Source: Hedera helix
Lineage: Eukaryota > Streptophyta > Magnoliopsida > Apiales > Araliaceae
NCBI GenBank assembly: GCA_947179155.2
Contig: OX359283.1
Location: forward strand, 11,271,847 to 11,335,846
Length of the DNA: 64,000 nt
Reading direction: 5' to 3'
Part shown: piece by piece, positions 35,330-46,049 of the stretch
Layout: each line of letters begins with the position of its first letter
How positions within the stretch are numbered: position 1 is the stretch's first letter
Program-made: the position numbers and the translations under genes
The notes under the pieces: generated by a model
What the model saw: only the letters and a program-made list of their open reading frames with translations
Database searches by the model: none
Told to the model about the DNA's origin: nothing

Positions 35330-35765
35330 TACGAGGTGTGATGACGAATGGCAATTTTGGAAAATGTATTTCGACGGTGCCATGAATGTTGAAGGGGTTG
35401 GAGCAAGAGCTGTCCTGGTTTCTATTACAGGCAAGTAATACCCTGTTCTCACCAAATTATAATTTAGTAATTCGAACAATACGGCTGAATATGAGGGATG
35501 TATATTGGGACTCAGATTTGTTCGCAATATGGGAGTGAAAAGATTAGCCGTATTCGGAGACTCAGAGTTAGTAATCAGACAGGCGACAAGAGTGTATGGC
35601 ACTAAGGAGCTTCAGTTACTCCCGTACCACCGGTGTGTTATTCGATTAATGTAAGAATTTGAAGACATAGCCTTCCGACATATTCCCAGGGGACGGAATG
35701 ACTTTGCCAATACATTGACCACCCTGGCTTCATTAGTCCACACACTCAAAAGCGGAGCTACTCCC
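35330..35765 (+). pseudogene. Tat second (archaeal-type) RNase H
   Basis: WKMYFDGAMNVEGVGA starts a second RNase H fold. The carboxylates line up as D in YFDGA, E in NTAEYEGC, D in FGDSELVIRQ and D in GRNDFAN. The four-acid set is complete, but stop codons interrupt it (35436-35438 and more). A duplicated RNase H of this kind is diagnostic for the Tat clade. Confidence 0.85.
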
Positions 35766-35769
35766 CAGA

Positions 35770-37100
35770 TTAAAATAATGGTACAAAATTCCCCCGCTTA
35801 CGAAGAACACGTTGTGGAGTTATTAAATGAGGTGGTTCACCCAAATCAGCCCTAGTATCATGACATCCCGGAATATTTGAGGGATAGATCTCTCCCCGAC
35901 CAAGCGAACCGAATGGAGAGGCAAAAATTCCAAAAGATGGCAATGAAATTCTATTTAAGCGAATATTCCCTATATAAGAGAGATGTTGGCTTGGGATTGT
36001 TGCGATGTGTGGACGAAACTCAAGCACAGAAGATCATGGACGAAGTACACGGTAGAGTATGTGGGCCACATATGAGTTGACCGATTTTAGCCAAGAAGAT
36101 ATTGAGAGTGAGACATTACTGGTTATCACTTAAGGCCGACTGTGACGATCATGTCAAGCGATGTTACCAATGCCAGGCACACGGTAATGTGATTCATGCG
36201 CCTCCCAATGAACTGCACTGTATGACTTCCCCTTCGCCTTTCTCTATGAGGGGTATGGATGTAATCGGACCCATAAAGCCCAAAGCGAGCAATGACCACC
36301 AGTTCATCTTCTTCATGATTGATTATTTCACCAAGTGGGTGGAAGCAGCTTCTTTCCCCAAAGTAACACAGGAAATCATAGTCAATTTCATCATGAACCA
36401 TGTCATTTGTCGGTACGGGCAGCCCGAAATCTTGGTGTCCAACAATGCCAAGAATCTGAACAATGCCCTTATGAAGGAGTTATGCGACCAATTCAAGATC
36501 AGACATCTCAATTCCATCATTTATAGGCCCAAAATGAATGGGGTCGTGGAGGCTGCGAATAAGAACATAAAGAAGATTATGGCAAGAATGTCCGTCAATC
36601 ATCGGGGATGGCCGAATTTGCTACCCCTCACACTGTTTGCATATCGAACATTAGTTTGTACGTCTACAGGGGCAACCCCTTACGCCTTGGTATATGGGAT
36701 GGAGACTGTTTTGCCATTTGAGATGGAGATGGCATCCCTCTGAATTTTGCTTGATGCTCAAATTGACGAGGAGGACTGGATGCAAAATCAGTACGACCAA
36801 CTAGCCCTGATAGATGAAAGGAGGGTAGCTGCTATATTACACGATCAGATGTATCAGCAACGTATCTCTCGATCGTACGACAAAAAGATATGGTCCCGAA
36901 AGTTCAAAGAAACTGACTTAGTATTAAAGAGGGTCATACCTTGTCAAGACGAAGCAAAAGAGAAGTTTGCTCCAAATTGGGAATGACCTTTTGTGATCAA
37001 GAAAGTCCTATCCGGAGGGGCCCTCATCTTACAAGAAATGGATTGCGAGGTGTTTCCGCAACCCCTAAATTCTGACTCGGTGAAATGGTTCCATGCTTAA
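35770..37100 (+). pseudogene. Tat integrase
   Basis: An HHCC zinc-finger region (ILRVRHYWLSLKADCDDHVK, RCYQCQAHG) is followed by the catalytic core. The first Asp is present in RGMDVIGP and the Glu in MNGVVEAANKN, but the second Asp position reads SNNAKNLNN where TDNG is usual (D to N). Then LPLTLFAYRT, GATPYALVYGMETVLP and a basic C-terminal domain ending near 37100. Stops lie at 36080, 36741 and 36984. It has no chromodomain, as usual for Tat. Confidence 0.86.
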
Positions 37101-37658
37101 AAAAAATCTCTATCTCTCCTTGCAACTCGAACTACGTAGGACCTGATCTCCTGACCTTATGGGAGTACGTAGGCAACCATCATGGCGCAGTCTTGTTCTC
37201 TACAAAATAATAAATCTTTTCCCTATACAAAACCCGTTTCCAAAAGCCCAAAAAACCTCCTTTAATAAAATACCTTCAAGATCTTACTAAAACCAGTCAT
37301 ATAATCAGCTCAAATCCGAGACTCACTCCGATGAAATCAGAAGGTCGTGCAGCGATATCTGTTGAATCCCAATTAAGACTTGAGAAAAGAAAGAAGGCAA
37401 TATATCAAAATTGTAATCAGCTAGGCAAAATGATGATCCAATGGAGGGTGACATTACATCAAAAAGGGAAATGACTAAACCATAAATCTTTCTCTCTATA
37501 TATATAAAACATTTTGATTACAAAGTCTCTCTTTTAAATAATGATGAAACTGACATAGTCTATGCAGGGAGTAAAATAATCTATAGATTAGAAACCAACT
37601 GAAGCAGGAGAGACAAAATAGTCGATGCATCGTAAACCTCGGGCTCGCCTGTAATCTG
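37101..37658 (+). other. Post-pol untranslated region of Tat element
   Basis: No sense or antisense frame. It contains CTACGTAGGACCTGAT at about 37133 and GAGTACGTAGGCAACC at about 37163, two TACGTAGG words in the same orientation about 33 bp apart. Confidence 0.45.
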
Positions 37659-39226
37659 CTACCCCATCATGTCAATCCGGGCCAAAAGAGCAGCAGCACT
37701 ACTGACGGTCTCAGAATGGGCCTCCATAATAACTCTGACCTGCTCTGGGATGTTATCTCTGGCAGAGAGGGCGGCATCCCGAACTAGTACAGCAGCATCC
37801 CGCTTGGCGTGGGCGATATCCCTCTCAATCTCAATAGCACTCAATGTTGACCGGAGCCTGGTACCCTCAATCACCTGTCTCTAGATACGATCCGCCGAAT
37901 CAGAGCAAAAGATATGTACCGAAGCAGGAATGTCCTCAACATCAGATCTGGCCACTAATTCTGAAAACTCCGAAGGGATACCCACATCTGAACTAGTCTC
38001 ATCTGGAAAAAAAAACCCTCGAGAACCATCCAACACCTCAGTCTGGTCAAAATCAGCAATCTCAGGATCTCCACGCAACCATCGCAGATAATCGGGTGTC
38101 TGACCAGAATGACTGTCCCCAAATTCAACCGAGACCCTGTGAGACCAAAGATCATATACCCTCAACATCTCCCTCTCTGTCTGAAGTGATATAAGAAATC
38201 GGTAATCAGTTGCACCCGCAAAAAGATGAAACTCTTGCATTTGGTCAAACTACTCCATAACAGCTAAGGGATGATAAGTCATCACCCCTCTCAAACCGGG
38301 AAGAGGGAGGAAATCCAAAGGGGGCACATGAGTCAAGGAGCTCATAAAGGAGCAATAACCCAAGTAGATCAAGAGATGAAAGGGCTCCTCAATGGCCGAT
38401 ACGAACTCCCTCCACGAAAGCCGCATCAGTACATCGTTGGGGGTGGAATGAGAACTGCATGGCCAAGCTGTGGCTAAAGTAAAACCCATGTCGACGGAGC
38501 TGCCCGATGGGCCTAAGGTTGCTCATATACCATACGTATTATAAAGTGGAGCTTCCTCTGAATATTCTTCCTGGGAAGGACTGACAATACGAGGCCGACA
38601 TGTAAGTCTCTACAAGTATCATAGGAAGGATGGTATGATCCTCCTGAAGGGTCTGGACCGCTACAACAACCCGCATGTCTAGGAGACCGTCTCTGGCAGG
38701 CATGTATAGAACTGATATGACACAAGCCATCAGGATATCCACTCTCAAAGCGCCCCAGCGCTCCTCAGATACTGAAAAATTACTAGAGAATAAAGAGAAG
38801 CTATCCGCTGAGCCGAATCGGTCAACCAAGAAATGGAGAGGAATAAGGTGGCTCGAAGAGATCACAGATAGCAAAGTTGTCCTCCGCAAGCCCATGAAAG
38901 TCAAAAACTGACGGCGCATATGGCCTGAGGTAACCCTAGCGTAGGGACCGTCCACCGACAAACCAGTAAAACGAGCATACTCCTCGAGGGTGGGGGTTAG
39001 ATATTACAGCCCAAACCTGAACATATGCCTATCAGGAATTCAATAGCTGAGAATGCCGTCAACGAAGCCTGTCGGCACCTGAAATGATAGAAGAGACAAG
39101 GAGTGTCCTAAACAACCCTCTACGATAATCCAATCGGTGGGCAATAAACCATCCAACCACGGGCGAAGCCTACAAACGATCCCTGTGGAGGTGCAGAGGT
39201 CCAAGCGAACCATGTCAAGTGACGAC
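37659..39226 (-). pseudogene. Antisense extra gene B of Tat element, DUF7745-like
   Basis: On the - strand, opposite to gag-pol. In order: a start-like MSSLDMVRLDLC (39226), then MFRFG..YLTPTLEEYARFTG, the signature F-R-F-G...L-T-P-T-L-E-E of plant proteins annotated as DUF7745. Next are RVDILMACVISVLYMPARDG, ILPMILVETYMSAS, then LPGLRGVMTYHP and a tail rich in Arg/Ala heptads (ERDIAHAKRDAAVLVRDAAL) that predicts a coiled coil. It ends at a stop at 37659. At least three stops and frame changes (about 39044, 38512, 38247, 37879) break it. Function unknown. Confidence 0.62.
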
Positions 39227-39436
39227 ATCTATAAGAAATAGTATCAAAAAGACTGTACAGGGGTCATTTCTTTATCCATGTATATAATAAATTATGCATC
39301 ATACAGGTAATAATAGAATAAATGAATCATCAGAAATAAAGGATTATGCATAAATAAAAGATAATTTTGTACATGATACATAAAGTGAAAAATAAAACGA
39401 GTAGGTTTAAATACATGGGTCCTAGCCTATCAGAAT

Positions 39437-41450
39437 CTAGTCAGTAAAGTTTATGCCATCAATAAATGCATAATCCTCGAAGTGTTCCGCATGACCCAAA
39501 TCCCTGGGGATAGAAGCCTCATCGTCAAAATTCATATCTGGGCAGTAAAAAGGCGAAACTGGGGCACTCGATGAGCCAGGGACCGCACCGCAATCTGATC
39601 CATCCGGGTCTGCAGCATAGGCTTCCTCTGGATGCCGACCCAACCTCCGAACAAAGGACGACAGCTGATCCAGCCATCGAGTTAGGGAGGTAATCTGATC
39701 TGAATGGGTGGGGGCCCAAACGCACTCCAACCAATCTGTCATCGTCACTGACCCATGAACCATGTCTCCGAGAAAGAAAGTAGCCCGGGTATGAGGTCCG
39801 ATAGTGTGGGGTCTCCACCAAGCATTGAAACCATCACTCGTGTGAGGACCGTCGAACAGCGTGAATCCATCATCCCCGGCCATCAAGGCGTCTGAGAGCT
39901 GAGCATCCATCGACCAGAATCTCCAGGATGGAAGGGCAAAAGGGATACGGACCTCTCCAGATACACATCTGATGGCACGCTCCCCCAAGTATAGCTCTCA
40001 TCCACCATAAGTCAATAAAGGAATGCGGTGGGTGGACAAAGCGAACTCGTGATCCGCAGGGAAACCACTGGCGAGGCCAGCCGCCAGATGCTTCGCGGTA
40101 TAAGGAACCCAGGTCACATCCACTGATGAGATTAGCTCTAACTGTATTCGGCAGTGAGCAAAGCTGTCTGACACCGGAGTCTCCTCAAGAGTGTTGTGAT
40201 GCTACCAACGACCCCTGGGATAAGTCTCTAGATCGAGAGTAGTAACAGGCCGCAGACATGGTAGCCGCTCATAAGCCCAGAACTGATAAATGAAACAGAA
40301 GGGACGTAAGTACCAGGCATGGGCAAAGAAATGAAACAAAAGGGAAGACGGTATAATAAAGGAGACCTACCAGCAGAAAAGGATAGAATCTGAGCCAAGC
40401 ATCCGTCTGCCCCTCTGAGTGAAGGCGAAGACCGTGGAGAAAGTAAGTGATTGTGAAAGAACCCCAGTCATAATCCCTGATCCGATCGACATCCCGAGTA
40501 ACCCCGACGATGCTGAAGTGAATGGTCGATGAGTTGTTCCCCAGGAAACAACCCCCCATGATGGTCAAGAACAAATGCCGGAGCAGGAAATCACAGGCGC
40601 ATCGGTCCTCAGGGAACGGCTCAAGAAGGACCCCTCCAATAGCATCCACAACCAGAGCTCCCGATCGAATGTCGCGGGCCTTAAAGACCCTGTCCTAAGG
40701 AGTGTACCCTAGCAACAATCGAACGGCTGTGGGAGTAATGTCGGCTCCAGGGGAACACGGGGTCCGGAGAACTCCACCCTGGTGATATATCGTCAATCAA
40801 GGGGTGTCAACATCAGCTCGCAATCCAAAAGATAAAGCGACTGGGTCTGGTGGAACCACCACTCAGACAATGCCCGCATATAGCCCCATGGACATCGACG
40901 GGGAGCGATGGTAAAAAAATAGCTGAAACCCCAAGAGTCCACCATCCCGCGATAATCAGGATGCAGTGCATGATAGAGGGTATAGATGCTGAACCAATTA
41001 CCCCGAGGCTGGGTAAACTCAGGAACCTGTGACAACTACCAAACAGTCAATCAGGATAACTATGTGGGTTTTGAATGAATTTAAACAGCGGATATACCTC
41101 GTTAGCCACAAGATATGCCGATGGGTGACTACTGAGATCGGGACCGAGTAGGTCCGACATCCTAACACGAGATTGGGACCGAGCAGGTCTGACATCCTAA
41201 CACGGACCCCTAGTAAGATCCGACGAATGGGGGGAGGAACCGCTGTGCCATAAGGAATCGCCTCTGCCTCTGCCTCTACCTCGACTAGGGCATCTGCACT
41301 GACATCAAGATGGACGGGACAAATGACAGACTCTGCCAGCCAGCGGGAATGACGGTTCAGAACCGGAGCTGGAGTCGATGTGGCCGCTCTACGACGACGG
41401 ACCCCTACAACCCGAGGCACAGTAGAACTGCTCGGAGTATCAGGATCCAT
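39437..41450 (-). pseudogene. Antisense extra gene A of Tat element, plant mobile domain-like, with two introns
   Basis: The - strand ATG is at 41450-41448 (MDPDTPSSSTVPRVVGVRRR). Exon 1 runs 41450-41098, exon 2 41026-40371, exon 3 40282-39437. Intron 1 (GTATATCC...TTGTCACAG, 71 nt) and intron 2 (GTAGGTCTCC...TTTATCAG, 88 nt) have plant GT-AG ends and rejoin matching frames. Exon 2 gives NWFSIYTLYHALHP, RALSEWWFHQTQSLYLLDCE and VDAIGGVLLEPFPEDR. Exon 3 opens with FWAYERLPCLRP and later YLGERAI. W-A-Y-E near the end of a helical domain is typical of the plant mobile domain (PMD). A 35-bp duplication and about five stops (mostly TAG/TGA, some plausibly former TGG) inactivate it. Confidence 0.66.
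41134..41203 (-). repeat. 35-bp tandem duplication inside antisense gene A
   Basis: 41134-41168 and 41169-41203 differ at about three positions (GAGATCGGGACCGAG versus GAGATTGGGACCGAG). Since 35 is not a multiple of 3, the second copy shifts the frame. Skipping one copy restores continuity into the exon-1 3' end. Confidence 0.8.
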
Positions 41451-42221
41451 GGCTGAAAAAGCACCACGAAAAGGAGGTATATCCTTAGCCCAATATTTTT
41501 CAAAGAACTTATTACATATTGCTAAGTAATAATAGGGCAGCATAGCATGTTTATTTATGATGATATGAGATCTGAAATGCATAAATGACTTCCTAGGGGT
41601 GCGCTAGATTTTCTGAAATTTTGGCAAAGTTTCATCTGTAAAATGGGCTTCCCATGCACAACTAGGCATGTTTAATAAAATCAGACAACCAACAATCCCA
41701 AATGCAAGTGAAAATGATGCATCGCGGTCATAAATCGGCTAAAACAATAATGTTCCCAAAACAGTGAAGCAGTTTGCACGACCCGCTGTTTATGTACACT
41801 ACAATGAACATGAATATCTCATGTGGTCATGCATTGCTAAGTTAAAACATTTAAACAAGCAAATGTATATCAGAACGAAAACGAAAACGAAATAAAAGAA
41901 AAAGGAGTCAAAACATTACCCGAAGTGTGTTGAGTGATTTAACCAGAGCGAATTTTGCGGGAAAGATCCAAAAAGACACAAAAGGACAAGGTGGGATGAG
42001 GAAAACCGAAAATGTATAGAGGAAAAAGGGTTGAAAGTGAAATCTGGAGGGATCGCGATCTGAAATAGTGGTCGATCCCAGCTGCAGATGCATCTGTAAC
42101 TAGCCGTTGATGGATCTACTGCTAGTCTCAATGGGGCCCCAGCTCCTCTTTTGTTACCCCGTGCCAGTATAAAGCCTGTTACGATTGAAATACAAAATTA
42201 CGAAACTTAACAAAACAACCT
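41451..42221. other. Upstream region of antisense genes / Tat 3' untranslated region
   Basis: No convincing frame. It would hold the promoter of the antisense genes, if they have one. A GCAGATGCATCTG palindrome at 42083-42095 echoes those in the LTR. Confidence 0.4.
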
Positions 42222-42625
42222 GTCGGAGACGAGACCCGACATCTACGAGATGATCAGTCAGAGACAAAACCAGATGGCTACGAGACAACCAGTCAGAGAC
42301 GAAACTTGACATTCACAAGACGACCAGTCAGAGACGAAACCCGACATAGACGAGACGACCAGTCAGAGACGAAATCTGACATTCACGAGACGACTCATCA
42401 GAGACGAGACCCGACACCTACGAGACAATCAGTCGGAGACGAGACCCGACAACCCCATGACGACCAATCAGATATGAAACCCGACTGCCCCCAGACGATA
42501 TGTCGGAGACGAAATCCGATAGCCCCAAGTCAATCAATCGAAGATGAAACCCGATGATTACAAGACGATCTATCGAAGATGAGACCTGACAACGACGAAA
42601 TGATCAATCAGAGATGAAACCCGAG
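42222..42625 (+). repeat. 35-bp-period tandem array, about 11.5 units
   Basis: Units start at 42222, 42257, 42292, 42327, 42362, 42397, 42432, 42467, 42502, 42537, 42572 and 42607, an exact 35-bp step. The consensus is GTCAGAGACGAAACCCGACA plus a variable middle and ACGAGACGACCA. There is no indel in the whole array, only substitutions that grow toward the right-hand end. Tandem arrays in this part of Tat/Ogre elements are known to seed satellite DNA. Confidence 0.93.
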
Positions 42626-42790
42626 CAATATTCATTCATAACTTTGAACTGGCCTCTTCATGAATGTGTTGCATATGGCATTGCATCATCTCGTATATCT
42701 TGTTGCATCATTAATATATGTTGTCATTATCATGCGTCAGGTGTCTGCTTCTTTATCATGTTCATTACATATTGCATTGCATAAACATGA

Positions 42791-42804
42791 TAAAGAGGGG
42801 TAGC
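42791..42804 (+). other. Polypurine tract of Tat element
   Basis: TAAAGAGGGGTAGC lies immediately before the 3' LTR start, the expected plus-strand primer position. Confidence 0.7.
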
Positions 42805-44905
42805 TATAGACACCCAAATATGGCACTTGTCTACTAACCTGGGCAATAGGGCAAAATTATCATTTCGCATGGCCTGCGAGAGGGAATAGTGAATTTCAGC
42901 ACAGTCATGACAAGCAAACACGACAATGAATCGACATCGAATTGCGCGATACAAGGATACGAATTGATCCAGACGAACCGAAACAGTCAATACATCCTAC
43001 CAACAGTCCCCAAATTGTGAGATACAAATAATACAGCGAAAAATGATGATTTAAGACTGTGTAACATGAGAATCGAGGAAAGAAAGTCGCGCGGCCGCAG
43101 ATGTATCTGCGGCCAAAGACTTTTGGGCATTTTCGTGGCTCGAGAAAACACACGGTAGTCGAGGCGGTGGGTGAGACGGTGACAACAGGCAGTCGCAGAT
43201 GGATCTGTGGCCAGCCGCAGATGCACCTGCGGCTGCCTCCAAACGCCTATACAACGTCCATTTTTTCATCCGAGAAGAAAAAAAAGGAAAATGGGGGAAG
43301 AAATTGAGAAAGAGAGAGATAAAATATAGAGAAAGAAAGCCAATGGTTTTGATAAAAAAAAAGGGAGGTTTTGCCTCTTTTTTAGCTTCAATATTTGTCC
43401 AATCTTGTGTTCTATATTTGGTTGTGAAGTATAAAGTGATTCTAAAAGTGTTGCAAGGTGAAAAAGGGCATTTCTTGAAGAAGTTTTTATCTTGTTTTCT
43501 TCTTATGATTTCTTGTTGTTGGGTTGTTTGAATGTAGTATCTTTGTTGTATTAGTAAGGATTCATGGATTAGGGATAAGTAGTGAGGGTTCCGTCGGAAC
43601 GAAATTTCCTCCTAATGTCCCGATGATATCCGTATGGTGATATATAGTTTATTATGGTAATGTATAGTTCATAGTGTTTTAACTTGCTATTTTAGGTTAT
43701 TATGGTATAGTAGTAAATCTAGTTTATTGAGTTTTTCATTGTATCCATATTATTGTTGTGTGGTGATTTTGGGATTGTAAGCCTAGGAATGAGATCATTG
43801 TGATCAAATTTCAAAGATGGACAATTTTTGGTATATGTAGTTACGGCGATGTGCCCTTTATTGTACATATGTAAATTTTGGGCCTTAAAACGATATCGAG
43901 TCAAAATCGGGTTTAAGGCCCCATAATAGTGGAATATGTGATTGTGGGGGTTATTTAGATGGCTCACATGCCCATGAATAGTCCCGACACATTTTTGAAT
44001 CCCTGATTTGATTTGTGACATGAAAAGCGAGCTATAAAAAAAACGATAAAGACTTTCTAAAAAGTAATCAAATTAGGGTATTAAAATCACGAGGTTAAAA
44101 ATCGAAAGTTTTAATGAACGTCGATTCTTATTTAATGAAAAGACTACAATCGTTTTTTAAACATCATTAAAAATGATTTTGTAAAAATAGATAAACGTTT
44201 TTCATTAAACTTTGATGCATAGGGTTAAAGAGCTCCTAGAAGTTGCCTTCATTTTATTTTACTTTACTTTCAAAAGGCAATGTATAGTCTCGATTCCTAT
44301 TTGACGAAAGTTTAAAACCCTTGTTTTTCTAAAACGACACCTAATAAAAATCTCATCGCTTTTGAAATTAAAATCAATATCTATTATAAAGTAAAGCCTT
44401 TTCGTATGGGTCAAAAGACGTTCTTAAACGCTTTCCAGATAAAACATGTTTTCTACAAAAAACAATCAAAGTGGCTTTTCATGCAAAAGTAACCACAACA
44501 TTCATTTAGGCACAAACACATATACGTACACGTTTTAGGATTTTAAAAAAGGATAGAAAATCATCAAGATTGCGGTAACCGTGTTTTAACGAAAGTCGTG
44601 GGGTGCCTAACACCTTCCCCTCGCTTAAGCAAGCCCCGAACTCTGTGAATCTCGGTTTGTAGGCCAATTAATTCAGAGTCATACATGAGCCAGCATGATT
44701 ACGAAAACTAAACCTCGGATGAGTTGGTACATCCATTTCAAACATACCAACTAGCGACTCTGGTCAATTGGCTCATCATAAAATTAACCTTTCAAACCTC
44801 GTCGACACTTGTGCCGATCTTTTCCAAAAATAACCTCTCATAATTAAAAGGCTAAAAATTGGAAAAGGTAATTATTAATAAGAGACGATTTTCCCGGCGT
44901 CGACA
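42805..44905 (+). repeat. 3' LTR of Tat element
   Basis: Begins TATAGACACCC (TG mutated to TA) and ends GCGTCGACA, followed by the TSD. It has an extra GCAGATG palindrome cluster (43190-43232) and lacks most of the CA microsatellite of the 5' copy. Confidence 0.88.
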
Positions 44906-44910
44906 ACAGG

Positions 44911-45984
44911 TACTTCCTCGTACGTTAAATCCTCTGCTATAACGTCCAGTTCTAATTCGATGACGTGGTTTGGGTCCTTCACATATTTACGTAACATAGA
45001 TATGTGAAAAACGTTATGAATGCGGGACATAATTGGCGGTAGGGCTAGTCTGTAGGCTACGGTTCCTACTCGATCGAGGATTTCAAATGGGCCAATAAAT
45101 CGAGGGTTGAGCTTTCCTCTCTTTCCGAATCTCGTAACTCCTTTCCATGGAGAAACACATAAGAATACATGATCTCCAACCTTGAATCTCTCATCTCTCC
45201 GATGAAGATCAGCATAACTCTTTTGTCGTTCTTGCACGGTCTGTATTCTTTGTCGGATCATTTGGATCTTTTCTGTTGTCAAGCATACCAACTCGGGTCT
45301 CAACAATTTTGCTTCTCCTACCTCATTCCAACATACTGGAGAGCGACACTTCCTTCCATACAAAGCCTCGAATGGAGCCATACCTATATTTTCTTGGTAA
45401 TTGTTGTTGTAGAAAAATTCAACCAATAACAAGTACTTATCCCAACTTCCTTTAAAGTCTAGTACGCAAAGTCTCAAAATATCTTCGAGGGTCTGGATTG
45501 TCCTTTCCGATTGTCCGTCCGTTTGAGGATGATATGCAGGACTAAAACGTAGTTCAGTGCCCATAGCTTTTTGTAGACTAATCCAAAAGCGTGAAGTGAA
45601 TCTAGGATCTCGATCAGAAACTATGAAAACTGGCATGCCATGCAATCTCACAATCTCATTTATGTATATACTGGCAAGACGTTCAAGTGAAAAGTTTTCT
45701 CATATAGGCAAGAAATGAGTGGATTTGGGAAGACCCGTCACGAAGACCATATTGATGTGTTCCCACTTCCATTCAGGAACCTCAAGTGATTGCAATGGAC
45801 CTTTAGGTACTTGATGCTCTGCCTTGACACGTTGACAAGTTAGGCACCTTGAAATAAACTCTGCAATCTCCCTTTTCATATTGTTCCACCAAAATGTATG
45901 TCGAAGATCTCGATACATCTTAGTACCTCTTGGGTGGATTGCAAATGGCGTGTTATGTGCATCCATCATGATTTTATGCTTCAA
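44911..45984 (-). pseudogene. Chromovirus integrase (zinc finger, core, C-terminal domain)
   Basis: On the - strand: the HHCC finger H..H..C..C in MMDAHNTPFAIHPRG... and RCLTCQRVKAEHQV; then WKWEHINMVFVTGLP, where the first catalytic Asp of M-D-F is Val; then directly KSTHFLPI, so about 19 residues are deleted. The second Asp (FIVSDRDPRFTS) and the Glu (DGQSERTIQT) survive. The C-terminal part has GPFEILDRVGTVAYRLALPP and VFHISMLRKYVKDP, up to DLTYEEVPV, where the Tat element interrupts it. The chromodomain continues at 27497. Confidence 0.88.
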
Positions 45985-46049
45985 TTCAGGATCATTAGGA
46001 ACACAGAGTCGAGAGTTAACTCAAAGTATTCCTTTCTCATCGATTCTTG

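Larger units (their letters stand above)
27503..44905 (+). mobile_element. Tat-lineage Ty3/Gypsy retrotransposon, 17.4 kb, with two antisense extra genes
   Basis: Perfect TSD ACAGG (27498-27502 and 44906-44910). The LTRs are 2097 and 2101 bp, TGTAGACACCC...GGCGTCGACA. The PBS follows at 29602; gag, protease, G-patch, RT, RNase H, second (archaeal-type) RNase H and integrase follow on the + strand to about 37100. A 5.7-kb region then holds two - strand genes, a 35-bp tandem array and a purine tract. The dual RNase H and the extended 3' region are typical of the Tat clade, including Ogre. All frames have stops or shifts. It is the youngest-looking large element by LTR similarity. Confidence 0.9.

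Noticed and set aside
42306..42557. 83-codon Arg/Asp-rich repetitive frame
   Set aside because: It is a read-through of the 35-bp tandem array; 35 is not a multiple of 3, so the frame has no stable peptide repeat.
42222..42625. Possible CRISPR array (35-bp regular repeats)
   Set aside because: The genome is a plant, the whole unit is repeated without true spacers, and it lies in a Tat retrotransposon 3' region.
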